Of a DNA stretch of 64,000 bases, positions 8,614 through 16,766 are shown in pieces. A program made the translations under genes and the position numbers. The stretch covers positions 2,294,001 through 2,358,000 of the forward strand of contig NZ_CP062008.1 in NCBI RefSeq assembly GCF_005670685.2, in the 5' to 3' direction. The DNA is from Mycolicibacterium mucogenicum DSM 44124. Lineage in GTDB: Bacteria; Actinomycetota; Actinomycetes; Mycobacteriales; Mycobacteriaceae. The notes under the pieces are model-generated. The model saw only the letters and a list, made by a program, of their open reading frames with translations, ran no database searches and had not been told where the DNA came from. Each line of letters starts with the position of its first letter. The stretch's first letter is position 1.

Positions 8614-9639
8614 TCACGAACGGTGATGAAGGAACTGTGCTGTGTTCGCGGACGTCACTGCCCGCCAGTCTGTTTCGGGGTCGGAGTCCAGGACGGCGAT
8701 CTGTTGGGCCACGCCAAACGCTGGTGTCCAGCAGTAGTCGCTGCCGTACAGGATGCGATCTGCCCCGACGACGCTCCGAAGTACTCCGGCCTGGGTCGGC
8801 AGTGGATGCCCCGCCATGTCGAACCACATGCGCTGCAGCTGTGCATCGGTTGTCAGGAGCCCGGGTGCAGCGCCGTTGGGAGCCGGCCACAGGCTGCGGA
8901 ACAGTTCGATCCGTGCGGCAAGAAGCGGCAGGGCGGCGCCGCAGTGTGGGATCAAGAAGCGAATGTGCGGATAGCGACTCATGACATCCGCGAAAATCAG
9001 ATCGGTGATCGTCCGCGTCGTCTCGAACATGAACTCGAGCATCGGCGCGGGCCGCCCCAGTGACATGGCGCTTGCGTCGGGTGGCGACGTCGGATGGACG
9101 AAGACGATCGATTGCCGCTTGTCGAGGCATTCCCACAACGGGTCCAGCGATTCGTCACCGAGGTAGCGTCCTCCGCTGTTGCTCATGAGTACGACACCTG
9201 CGGCCCCATGGATATCCGTTGCGCGAATGGCTTCGTTGACGGCGGCATCCACATCGGGGAGTGGTAGCGAGGCGAAGAAGGAGAAGCGCTCAGGATGCGC
9301 GGCGACTGTGCGAGCTGCGAAGTCGTTGACGTGCTGCGCCAGCGCGGGGGCGTTGGCCACACCGGCGAACGACACACCGGGAGAGGACAGCGACAGGATG
9401 GCGTGCCGAATCCCATTGTCCTGCATCAGCGAAAGGTGCTGTTCGGCGCTCCAGGAAGGCCATTGCGGCATGCCGTCGGGATGCTCGATGCCTTCAGCGA
9501 TCGCGGCGGCGATGTACTCCTCTGTGAGGAAGTGTGCGTGGACGTCCACCAGGGGGACGGTAGGTTGCCCGGTGTGCTCGCCTGAACGGGCACCGCTCTC
9601 GCGGTGCAGGTTTGGGTGTGCGTCGGCAGTGGAAGGCAT
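8614..9639 (-). CDS. amidohydrolase family 2 protein (ACMSD-like decarboxylase/hydrolase)
   Basis: A 341-aa TIM-barrel metal-dependent hydrolase of the amidohydrolase-2 group, which includes ACMS decarboxylase, gamma-resorcylate decarboxylase and related enzymes that decarboxylate or open hydroxylated rings. The first metal ligands are in VDVHAHF near residue 34, another His lies in FVHPTSP, and the C-terminal Asp ligand is in ILYGSDYCWTP. It sits between the FAD monooxygenase (9 bp upstream) and the P450. In this setting it probably acts on a carboxylated aromatic or ring-cleavage intermediate; the exact step is unknown. Confidence 0.82.
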   Translation of the reverse strand: MPSTADAHPNLHRESGARSGEHTGQPTVPLVDVHAHFLTEEYIAAAIAEGIEHPDGMPQWPSWSAEQHLSLMQDNGIRHAILSLSSPGVSFAGVANAPALAQHVNDFAARTVAAHPERFSFFASLPLPDVDAAVNEAIRATDIHGAAGVVLMSNSGGRYLGDESLDPLWECLDKRQSIVFVHPTSPPDASAMSLGRPAPMLEFMFETTRTITDLIFADVMSRYPHIRFLIPHCGAALPLLAARIELFRSLWPAPNGAAPGLLTTDAQLQRMWFDMAGHPLPTQAGVLRSVVGADRILYGSDYCWTPAFGVAQQIAVLDSDPETDWRAVTSANTAQFLHHRS

Positions 9640-9648
9640 CCTGATCGC

Positions 9649-11217
9649 CTAACTGGTGGTCTGGATGGGTGGCTGGGCGTCGCGTGCCTGAGCGACTGAC
9701 GTGAATCCCGGTATCGCGGCACACAGTTTCGACACGTCGCGGCCCGCGCACATGACCGTCCGATCAGGCCGGACGACGGCAGCGGTTGCATGTCCGTGGC
9801 GCAGCCACCGCTCCAGTTCGCCCCCGGGTTCGGCGACATGAACGACGATGCCGTGCTCAGCGAGCGCGGCGAGCTGGAACGCCAGCGGACGGGTCCTGGT
9901 GACGAGCGCAAAGCCATTGCCCAACAACGTGTCCAAGCGCCGGCCGTCGGTAAGAACCGGGTTGGGGCACAGGGTTCCGGCAAGGTGCCAGGGCGTGCGG
10001 CTCCTGTGCACCAGGGCCGATTCGCGCAGCCGGGGGGTCGTGCCGTGGGTGAGCTTGTCTCGCAGACCGGGTATCAATCGCAGCCGGGGTGCGACGGTGC
10101 GCCGCACCAAGTTTCCCGCATGGCCACCGGCCGTCATCGCCCAGCCCATGGCCAATGCCAACCCGATCATGCTGCGCGCGTGGGGTTTCCGTTCCTGCTC
10201 GTAGGTCGCCAGCAGTGCCTCGGGTAGCTCGCCGTTGATCACGCCGGCGACTTTCCACGCCAGGTTCATCGCGTCACGCAGGCCCGCGCCCATGCCCTGC
10301 CCGATGAACGGCGGTGTGAGGTGGGCGGCGTCGCCGAGGAGGAACACGTTGCGGTCCCGCCACCTGTCGGCGATCTGTGCGCGAAAGGTGTACTCGGTGA
10401 CCCGCACCAGGTCGAGGTCGTCGTCGGCGGCACCGCCGATCCACGGTGCGATGAACGGCCGAAGAGTCTCGATCGTGCTGAAGTCGGCGGCTGTTTCGGG
10501 CGGCAGCAGCCGAAACTCCCACCGGTAGCGGTTGGGCCCGATCCGCATGTACGTCGCCGCCCGAACGGGATCGCATACCTGGTGCACGCCATCCCACTGG
10601 TCGAGCTCGGCGTCGGTGACGACGTCGGCCACCAGCCAGCGCTGCTCGAAACGCAGGTCGTCCATGGCGGCACCGATGGAGGCTCGCACGATGCTGTTGG
10701 CCCCGTCGCAGCCCAGCACGTAGCTGGTTTCGACGACGTGCTCGGTTCCCGTGGCGCGGTCGGAGTAGGTCACGCGCACGCGGCCGGGCTCGTGCTGGGT
10801 GATGCCGGTGACCTCGGAATTGCCGCGCAGCTGCACATTTGGGCGCTTGGCCAGGTTGGCGCGTAGCAGCTGTTCCAGTTCGGGTTGGTCGAACATGTTG
10901 GCCTGAGGAAAGCCGTGCCGGCTGCGGGCGGGGTCGCGGTCGAACTGTGCGAGCGTGTGGTGGTTCTGGTCGAGCAGCCGCAACCCGAGCGCTGGCCGGG
11001 AAATCGCGGCGAACTCTTCGGCCACGCCGAGGCGGGCGACGATGCGATGAATCTCGTCGTCGAGGTGCACCGCGCGTGGCTGGGGATAGACCGATTCCCA
11101 GCGGTCCAGAACCAGCGTCGACACGCCGTGGTCGGCGAGCAACGTCGCGGCAGTGACACCGGTCGGCCCCGCTCCGACGACGACAACAGGAATGGATTGT
11201 GTTACAGGGTCAGGCAT
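9649..11217 (-). CDS. FAD-dependent aromatic hydroxylase (MhpA/PHBH class)
   Basis: A 522-aa class A flavoprotein monooxygenase. The three hallmark motifs are present: the GxGxxG dinucleotide fold GAGPTGVTAATLL near residue 13, the DG motif in YVLGCDGAN near residue 160, and the GD motif in FLLGDAAHLTPPFIGQGM near residue 290. A C-terminal thioredoxin-like extension is consistent with the length, as in MhpA and phenol hydroxylases. Enzymes of this class use NAD(P)H and O2 to add an ortho hydroxyl to a phenol, producing the catechol needed by the extradiol dioxygenase encoded in the same operon. The phenolic substrate is not known. Confidence 0.87.
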   Translation of the reverse strand: MPDPVTQSIPVVVVGAGPTGVTAATLLADHGVSTLVLDRWESVYPQPRAVHLDDEIHRIVARLGVAEEFAAISRPALGLRLLDQNHHTLAQFDRDPARSRHGFPQANMFDQPELEQLLRANLAKRPNVQLRGNSEVTGITQHEPGRVRVTYSDRATGTEHVVETSYVLGCDGANSIVRASIGAAMDDLRFEQRWLVADVVTDAELDQWDGVHQVCDPVRAATYMRIGPNRYRWEFRLLPPETAADFSTIETLRPFIAPWIGGAADDDLDLVRVTEYTFRAQIADRWRDRNVFLLGDAAHLTPPFIGQGMGAGLRDAMNLAWKVAGVINGELPEALLATYEQERKPHARSMIGLALAMGWAMTAGGHAGNLVRRTVAPRLRLIPGLRDKLTHGTTPRLRESALVHRSRTPWHLAGTLCPNPVLTDGRRLDTLLGNGFALVTRTRPLAFQLAALAEHGIVVHVAEPGGELERWLRHGHATAAVVRPDRTVMCAGRDVSKLCAAIPGFTSVAQARDAQPPIQTTS

Positions 11218-11235
11218 TTCGGTCCTCGACTCGGA

Positions 11236-12012
11236 TCAGCCGATGATCGGCTTGCGGTTGGCGACGAGAGTGTCGAGGCGGGCCTGCATGGCGGCCTCGA
11301 TTCTGGCTGCGAAGTCCTCGGCGGTTTCCCCGGCATGTGGCGTCATCGGGGGCAGGACGGCGGTCACCAGCTTGGTCGGCAATGCGACGTAGGGGAGCAT
11401 GCCGGCGACGCCGATGTTGAGTCCCCACGGGATGGTGACGCTGATCGGCAGTGCCTTCATGCGCAGGCGCCGCGGCAGGCCCAGCTGTTGTGCGAGCCGT
11501 CGACCGTCGGACACGACGAACAACGAATCACCGGCGCCTGCCGTCACGACGGGGACCACCGGTACGCCGTGGCTCATGGCCAGCCGGGCGAACCCGCAGC
11601 GCGCGTCGAAATGCACCTGATTGCGATCCCACCAAGACTTCCCGGCGTCGACGTCACCACCGGGAAACACGAGCACGTTGTGCCCGGCGGCGAAGGCGGC
11701 GTCTGCCGATTCCTGGCTTGCGGGCCGGCCGTCGAGAAACTCGGCGATGCGGCCGGCGCCGACCGTCCACGCCACCTGGTGAACGAGCGCGGTGGTCGGC
11801 CGCCTCAGCGCCGCTTTTTCGCGCACGGCGATCATGGCGAGGACGTTCAGGTCCACGAGGCCGCCGAAGCCGTGATTGGCGACAAGCAATGCAGGCTCGG
11901 GAATCTCGGCGTCGATGTGGATTTCGTGGCGGTGGTACCACCGCAGATAGTTCGGCACCGCCACGCGCATGACGGACTTGAGCGCCGATGCTGTCGAGGA
12001 GGGGTCGGTCAT
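11236..12012 (-). CDS. PlsC-type phospholipid/glycerol acyltransferase
   Basis: A 258-aa protein of the PlsC (LPLAT) superfamily. The catalytic NHxxxxD box appears as NHGFGGLVD near residue 45 (N-H-G-F-G-G-L-V-D, slightly longer than usual), and a FPGGDVDAG segment near residue 118 matches the glycerol-phosphate binding motif. The ATG at 12012 overlaps the stop of the acyl-CoA synthetase as ATGA, which decides the start over an upstream ATG. Acyltransferases of this form transfer acyl-CoA to a lipid or alcohol acceptor at the membrane. Its presence in an aromatic-degradation operon is unusual; it may use the acyl-CoA made by the neighbouring synthetase. Confidence 0.78.
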   Translation of the reverse strand: MTDPSSTASALKSVMRVAVPNYLRWYHRHEIHIDAEIPEPALLVANHGFGGLVDLNVLAMIAVREKAALRRPTTALVHQVAWTVGAGRIAEFLDGRPASQESADAAFAAGHNVLVFPGGDVDAGKSWWDRNQVHFDARCGFARLAMSHGVPVVPVVTAGAGDSLFVVSDGRRLAQQLGLPRRLRMKALPISVTIPWGLNIGVAGMLPYVALPTKLVTAVLPPMTPHAGETAEDFAARIEAAMQARLDTLVANRKPIIG

Positions 12013-13892
12013 GGTCGTTCCTTGATGTCCCATGCGAGCGCGTAGCGACCCAGGGTCGCGGCAATGGCGTCGGTGTCGGCATCGGCGCCGACCACAACCG
12101 TCACGGCGATGGCACCGTCGTCGACGGCTGCTTCGACGTCGGCGACGCCGGGTACAGCGGCCAGTGCGTCACGGACCGCGTTGCGGGTGGCGTCGGCCCG
12201 CAGCGGCAGTTTGTACGGTTTACCGACGGCGGTGACCGGGATGGCGTCGATCGCGATCACCGATCTCGGAGCAGCCGCGCTCTCGGCGACGTGCTCAACG
12301 GCCCACTGCCGCAACAAATCCGGAGTCGTGGCAGCGTCGGGCCGCAATGTGACATACGCGACCGGTACCTCACCGGCGTGCACGTCGGGACGGCCGACCG
12401 CGGCGACACCGGTGACGTCGGGATGGGCCAGCAGCGCATCTTCGATCATCGCCGGGTCGATGTTGTGCCCGCCGCGGATGATCAGGTCCTTCGCGCGCCC
12501 GCACAAATGCACGAAGCCGTCGTCGTCGACCCATGCGAGGTCGCCGGTGTCGAGCCAGCCGTCGACCAGTTTGCCGTTGCCGTCGAGTACGAAACCGTCG
12601 GTGTTGCGGCCGGTGACATAGCCCGCGAACACGGTGGGGCCACCGATCGCGAGGGTGCCGATCTGGCCGGACGGCAGTTCGTGCCAGACGCCATGGTCGT
12701 CGATGTCGACCGTCTTGACCTGCTGGTAGGGCAGTCGCTGGCCTACCGAACCGGGCCGGGGATGGCCGGGGAAGCTGCGCGCGCTGGCGCAGGTTGCCTC
12801 CGTCAATCCGTAGCCTTCCAGCAGCGGGACGCCGGTGTGCGACTGGAAGTCGTGGCGCACCGCATCTGGCAGTGCGGAGGCGCCGACAATGGCCATTTCC
12901 ATGCTGGAGATGTCGGCGTCGACTGGGATCTGGCTGAGCACCGAGTACACCGTGGGTACCGCGCTCATAGTCGAGATTCGGTAGCGCTCAACGATTTTCC
13001 AGAAGTTGCCGTACAGCCCCATGTCCCGGTAGCCGAGCGGGCCGGCCCACAGCACCTGCTGTCCGCGCAGCAGCGGCGCCAGTAGCGTCACCACGAGTGC
13101 GTTGACGTGGAACAGTGGCAACGCGGCGAACAACACCGAGGTTTCATCGAGCAAGGTGTTGGCGGCGATCATCCATGCATCGGCCACCTCGTTGGCGTGC
13201 GTGTGTGCGGCCAGTTTCGGCGCGCCGGTGGTTCCGCCGGTGTGGAACAACGCGGCCAGATCGGTGGATTCCATTGCGGCCCCGTGGAATCGGGTGCCGT
13301 CGTGTGCCGCGGACAGTCGGGTCAGGTAGTCGACGTTCGCCCCGGCTACGGTAGGGACGTCGATCGGCGTGGCGCCGGTCGGTCCGATCAGCAGGATGGT
13401 GTCGATCAAGCCGGCACCGACGAGGCGGTCTGCCACCGCCGATGCCGAGGCGTCGAGCTGAGCGTCCGCCGTGATGAGGACCCGGGCGCCGGATCGCCGC
13501 ACCAGTTCACTGACGTGCTCCGGGGAGAGTGCGCCGTTGATGGGCGCGGCGATGCCGGTCAGTTGGGCCGCCAGGGTCGCGGTGATCAGGTCATCGCAGT
13601 TCGGGGCGATGAGCGCAACCGCATCATGGCGCTGAACACCCAAGTCGCGCAGTAGGTTTGCGCTCTGGTGCACGTCGTGCAGCAGTTGGCCGAAGGTGCG
13701 CTCGACGGGCTTCTCCCAACGTTCGCCGTCGGGCAGGACGCTGATGGCGATCCGGTCCGGCCACATCTGCGCGGCGCGTGCCAGCAGCGCGTAGGTGGAG
13801 GCCGGCAATCCCCGCTCGGACAGCGGGACGGCTTCGATGTCGGCCAGGTCGGTCGGGCTGGAGTACCTGGGCCACAACAGGTTCGCGCTCAT
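12009..13892 (-). CDS. acyl-CoA synthetase (AMP-forming, FadD-like)
   Basis: A 627-aa ANL-superfamily ligase, which activates a carboxylic acid with ATP and CoA. The P-loop-like A3 motif is FHTGGTTGAPKLA near residue 215, the acyl-binding and A5 region includes LLEGYGLTEA, and the hinge is GRAKDLIIRGGHNI near residue 475. The catalytic C-terminal Lys is expected in TAVGKPYKLPLR. The C-terminus is about 60 residues longer than a minimal enzyme and carries a small ACT-like or helix-strand tail. Both ends overlap neighbours by ATGA. In context it probably activates an aliphatic or aromatic acid produced by the pathway. Confidence 0.87.
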   Translation of the reverse strand: MSANLLWPRYSSPTDLADIEAVPLSERGLPASTYALLARAAQMWPDRIAISVLPDGERWEKPVERTFGQLLHDVHQSANLLRDLGVQRHDAVALIAPNCDDLITATLAAQLTGIAAPINGALSPEHVSELVRRSGARVLITADAQLDASASAVADRLVGAGLIDTILLIGPTGATPIDVPTVAGANVDYLTRLSAAHDGTRFHGAAMESTDLAALFHTGGTTGAPKLAAHTHANEVADAWMIAANTLLDETSVLFAALPLFHVNALVVTLLAPLLRGQQVLWAGPLGYRDMGLYGNFWKIVERYRISTMSAVPTVYSVLSQIPVDADISSMEMAIVGASALPDAVRHDFQSHTGVPLLEGYGLTEATCASARSFPGHPRPGSVGQRLPYQQVKTVDIDDHGVWHELPSGQIGTLAIGGPTVFAGYVTGRNTDGFVLDGNGKLVDGWLDTGDLAWVDDDGFVHLCGRAKDLIIRGGHNIDPAMIEDALLAHPDVTGVAAVGRPDVHAGEVPVAYVTLRPDAATTPDLLRQWAVEHVAESAAAPRSVIAIDAIPVTAVGKPYKLPLRADATRNAVRDALAAVPGVADVEAAVDDGAIAVTVVVGADADTDAIAATLGRYALAWDIKERP

Positions 13893-14827
13893 GCGTACTT
13901 CACGATGTTGCGCTGGGCGCCAAGGTCGATGGCGCCGTCATCGGTGGCGATGGTCGTCTCGACGATGTCACCGTCGTGCAGGTATTTCGGGTTGCGTGCC
14001 TGGCTCTTGAAGAAGGCCTTCCATTTCACGGCGGGCGGCAGCAGCGACCCGATGAAGGCGACGGCCTTGGGCGGCGCACTCAGCGCGGTGCCGAGGGGCG
14101 TGCCGGTCAGGATCAGGTCGCCGGCACTGAGGTCCTGAAAGCGGGTCAGCGATTGCAGGGCCTGCAGCGGCGGGTAGATCATGTCGCCGGCAACGCGCAT
14201 GTCTTGCCGCAGTTCGCCGTTCACGCGCAGCTGCAGTCGCAGCTCGCCGAAGCGCTTGAGCTCGGCCGCGGTCAACAGCACCAGGGCCGGGCCGACGGGC
14301 GTGAAGGTGGGGTAGGACTTGGCCTCGTAGAACTGTGTCTGGGGCAGCTGGATGTCGCGGGCGGAGACGTCGTTGGTGACCACCAGTCCGGCCACGTAGT
14401 CGGCGAGGTTGGACTCGGTGATGGTGCTGCCCACCGGGATGTCGGTACCGATGACCAGACCGATCTCCACTTCATAGTCCAGGAACCGCACGTGGCTGGG
14501 TTTGACGATCGCGTCCGATGGGCCGGTGATCGACGCCGACGATTTACGGAAGAAGGTCAACGGGATCGAGGCCGGCTCCATCCCCGCGTCTTTGACATGC
14601 GAGGCGAAGTTCGTCATCTGGGCGACCACCCGGCAGGGTGCGGTCACGGGTGACACGAGTTCGAGGCTGTCGACCGGCACCGTGGCGGTGTCGGCGGCAG
14701 CGGCTTCGATGGCGGCGCGGTCGCCGAGCAGGGCGCCCGTGGTGGTCGCGTCGGTGGCGATCTTGGCCGCTCCGGTGGCGGTGTACACCCACCAAGCGTC
14801 GGCGGTGCGCAGAACGGAGATGGTCAT
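13889..14827 (-). CDS. fumarylacetoacetate hydrolase (FAH) family protein
   Basis: A 312-aa FAH-fold enzyme. The conserved metal-binding acids are in LDYEVEIGLVIG near residue 120, followed by NDVSARDIQ and the GDLILTGTPLGTAL segment near residue 245. Family members hydrolyse C-C bonds of diketo acids or hydrate and isomerise 2-hydroxydienoates, steps that follow meta-cleavage of a catechol. The start ATG 14827 overlaps the dioxygenase stop as ATGA; the longer in-frame extension lies inside that gene. It most likely processes the ring-opened product of the dioxygenase encoded immediately upstream. Confidence 0.87.
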   Translation of the reverse strand: MTISVLRTADAWWVYTATGAAKIATDATTTGALLGDRAAIEAAAADTATVPVDSLELVSPVTAPCRVVAQMTNFASHVKDAGMEPASIPLTFFRKSSASITGPSDAIVKPSHVRFLDYEVEIGLVIGTDIPVGSTITESNLADYVAGLVVTNDVSARDIQLPQTQFYEAKSYPTFTPVGPALVLLTAAELKRFGELRLQLRVNGELRQDMRVAGDMIYPPLQALQSLTRFQDLSAGDLILTGTPLGTALSAPPKAVAFIGSLLPPAVKWKAFFKSQARNPKYLHDGDIVETTIATDDGAIDLGAQRNIVKYA

Positions 14828-15954
14828 GATTTGGCTGCTTTCAGTAGGCCGATGAGGCGGTTGACGTCGAATTCGTTGTGGCTGCGCAGTGCGGTGAGCA
14901 GTTCTCGCACCTCGCCGCGCGCGTGCCGGGGACTGGTGCCCAGGAAGTCTGAGGTGGCCGGCGGTCCCCATTGCGCGAGGCCGGAGGCGGTGAACTCCGC
15001 CCATCCGGGTTCGAGTGTGTTGTCGAACATGTCGCCGTCGGTGAAATGCTCGACCATGAATCCGTCGGGGTCGCGCCAGTAGTCGAAGATCTGGCTGCCC
15101 TGGATGTGCCGACCGATACCCCAGGAACGTTGGTAGCCATGGTCTTTGAGGTATTCGCCGCCGGCGGCGAGAGCGTCGAGGTCACTGACTTGATAGGCCG
15201 AGTGGACGTAGCGGTTCGCCGGTCCCAGCGCCAGCGCCAGCGTGTGATGGTCGGTTGGGATCGAGCCGCGGTCGCATCGGATGAAGCTCATCGTCGGGCC
15301 GCGTTGGCGTTGCCCCGGGAAATACAGGAAGTCGCTGACGATCAAGCCGAGCGTATCGAGGTACCAGTCCAGTGCCGCATGGTATTTGGTGGACTGGACG
15401 ACGACGTGGCCGAGGCGTTGCACCGTCGTCGGCACCCGGGGCGGCCGCTGGGTCGCGTTGATCCGTTCGACGTCGTGGCCGACGTTGAAGGTGTGCGGGG
15501 CCTGGGCCGGCAGCGGGGTCAGCGGATGGGTGCCGGACACCACACGTACCGGGATGCCGCTGGGGTCGGTCAATTGCACACCCGAGCCGCCGATCGATTC
15601 GGGTAGCGCAGCGACCGGCGCGCCGGTCTTGTCGGCCAGTCGCACCAGGTCTGCGTCGTCGCCGGCGGCGAACGCCATGCCGCGGAAACGCGTCTGCGGG
15701 CCACGCCGGATGAGGACGCACGGGGCGTCGGGATCGCTGCCGCGCAAATGCAATTCGGTATCGGTGCGCAGCGCTGTGCCGAAGCCGAACGCATGGGCAA
15801 AGGCCTCGGCGCGCGCCAGGTCGGGTTTGTCGAATTCCAGCCAGGCGACGTCCGTCACCTTGATCAAGGGGTTGCGGGAGCGCCCGCAATGCTCGCCTTC
15901 CAAGGCACCCTGCTCGCTGTGGAGATCGTTGTGTGCGCCGACCAGGTCGTTCAT
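14824..15954 (-). CDS. extradiol ring-cleavage dioxygenase (two-domain VOC family)
   Basis: A 376-aa type I extradiol dioxygenase with two vicinal-oxygen-chelate domains. In the second domain the three Fe(II) ligands can be placed at LGHVVVQS (~residue 168), TDHHTLAL (~235) and FMVEHFTDGD (~287). The enzyme opens a catechol next to the hydroxyls with O2. An AAAGGGG lies about nine bases before the ATG. It is the first gene of a seven-gene operon, and its promoter region contains two palindromic operators shared with the divergent TetR gene. The C-terminal 60 residues after the last ligand are longer than usual, and their role is unclear. Confidence 0.87.
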   Translation of the reverse strand: MNDLVGAHNDLHSEQGALEGEHCGRSRNPLIKVTDVAWLEFDKPDLARAEAFAHAFGFGTALRTDTELHLRGSDPDAPCVLIRRGPQTRFRGMAFAAGDDADLVRLADKTGAPVAALPESIGGSGVQLTDPSGIPVRVVSGTHPLTPLPAQAPHTFNVGHDVERINATQRPPRVPTTVQRLGHVVVQSTKYHAALDWYLDTLGLIVSDFLYFPGQRQRGPTMSFIRCDRGSIPTDHHTLALALGPANRYVHSAYQVSDLDALAAGGEYLKDHGYQRSWGIGRHIQGSQIFDYWRDPDGFMVEHFTDGDMFDNTLEPGWAEFTASGLAQWGPPATSDFLGTSPRHARGEVRELLTALRSHNEFDVNRLIGLLKAAKS

Positions 15955-15973
15955 CGCCTGACCCCTTTCATTC

Positions 15974-15987
15974 TGACGAAATCGTCA
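15974..15987. promoter_or_regulatory. palindromic operator 1 of the dioxygenase operon / TetR
   Basis: TGACGAAATCGTCA is a perfect 6+6 inverted repeat around AA. It lies 20 bp upstream of the dioxygenase start, overlapping where that gene's core promoter must be. The same 17-bp block (TTCTGACGAAATCGTCA) recurs 44 bp away with one mismatch. Confidence 0.7.
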
Positions 15988-16017
15988 CATACGACGTGAC
16001 GCTCAGTCAAGTGTTTC

Positions 16018-16031
16018 TGACGAAATCATCA
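16018..16031. promoter_or_regulatory. palindromic operator 2 of the dioxygenase operon / TetR
   Basis: TGACGAAATCATCA, a one-mismatch copy of operator 1 exactly 44 bp away (about four helical turns). It covers the -35 position of the putative leaderless tetR promoter, so binding here would block tetR transcription. Confidence 0.68.
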
Positions 16032-16048
16032 AAACTGATAAGCGCTGC

Positions 16049-16054
16049 TATTCT
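16049..16054 (+). promoter_or_regulatory. -10 hexamer of a putative leaderless tetR promoter
   Basis: TATTCT ends six bases before the GTG start at 16061. Transcription would therefore begin at or next to the start codon, as is common in mycobacterial leaderless mRNAs. Inferred from sequence only. Confidence 0.45.
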
Positions 16055-16060
16055 GAGTCG

Positions 16061-16717
16061 GTGAGCGCATTGCAGGACGAGCCGGTCAACCGCCTCGAAC
16101 GCCGGAAACAGCGCACCCGCGCGGCGCTGATCCAGGCCGCGCAGGCGCTGATCGCAGAAGGAAAACTGAACGTCCCGGTCCTGGAGATCACCCAAGCGGC
16201 AGACGTCGGAATGGGCTCGTTCTACAACCACTTCGACAGCAAGGAGGAGTTGTTCGAGGCGGCGGTGGCCGATGTGCTCGATAACTATGGCGCGCTGCTT
16301 GACCAGCTCACCGCTTCGTCGATCGACGACCCGGCCGAAACATTTGCCTGCAGCTACCGGCTGACCGGTCGCCTGTTCCGGCGCCGCCCGCAGGAGAGTC
16401 GGATCCTGCTCGCCAACGGCCTCAATCTCATGACGTCGGATCGTGGCCTGGGGCCGCGCGCATTACGGGACATCACGGCCGCCGCCACCGCTGGCCGGTT
16501 CACCGTCGACGACCCCAAACTGGCCATGGCCCTTGCCGCCGGGGCACTCCTCGGGCTCGGCAAGCTCCTGCAACAAGAGCCTGAACGCGACGACGCGGGA
16601 GCGACCGATCGGGTGACCGAAGACCTGCTACGACTGTTCGGTCTGCCCGCCGACGAAGCGCATCAAATCTGTCAGCGGCCACTTCCCGATCTCGATGGCG
16701 TGGCGCCGTTTGCATGA
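16061..16717 (+). CDS. TetR/AcrR family regulator of the divergent catabolic operon
   Basis: A 218-aa TetR-type repressor. The N-terminal helix-turn-helix spans about residues 15-62 (RTRAALIQAAQ, then ITQAADVGMGSFYNHFDSKE); the rest is an all-helical ligand-binding and dimer domain. It starts with GTG and has no Shine-Dalgarno, which fits a leaderless transcript. Two copies of a 14-bp palindrome in the 106-bp divergent intergenic region are the obvious binding sites. The likely inducer is a substrate or intermediate of the dioxygenase operon. Confidence 0.88.
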   Translation: MSALQDEPVNRLERRKQRTRAALIQAAQALIAEGKLNVPVLEITQAADVGMGSFYNHFDSKEELFEAAVADVLDNYGALLDQLTASSIDDPAETFACSYRLTGRLFRRRPQESRILLANGLNLMTSDRGLGPRALRDITAAATAGRFTVDDPKLAMALAAGALLGLGKLLQQEPERDDAGATDRVTEDLLRLFGLPADEAHQICQRPLPDLDGVAPFA

Positions 16718-16766
16718 GCCGGCCAGATCGCCGGCACAGCATGAGTTTCGATCTCGGCCGGAGCAC

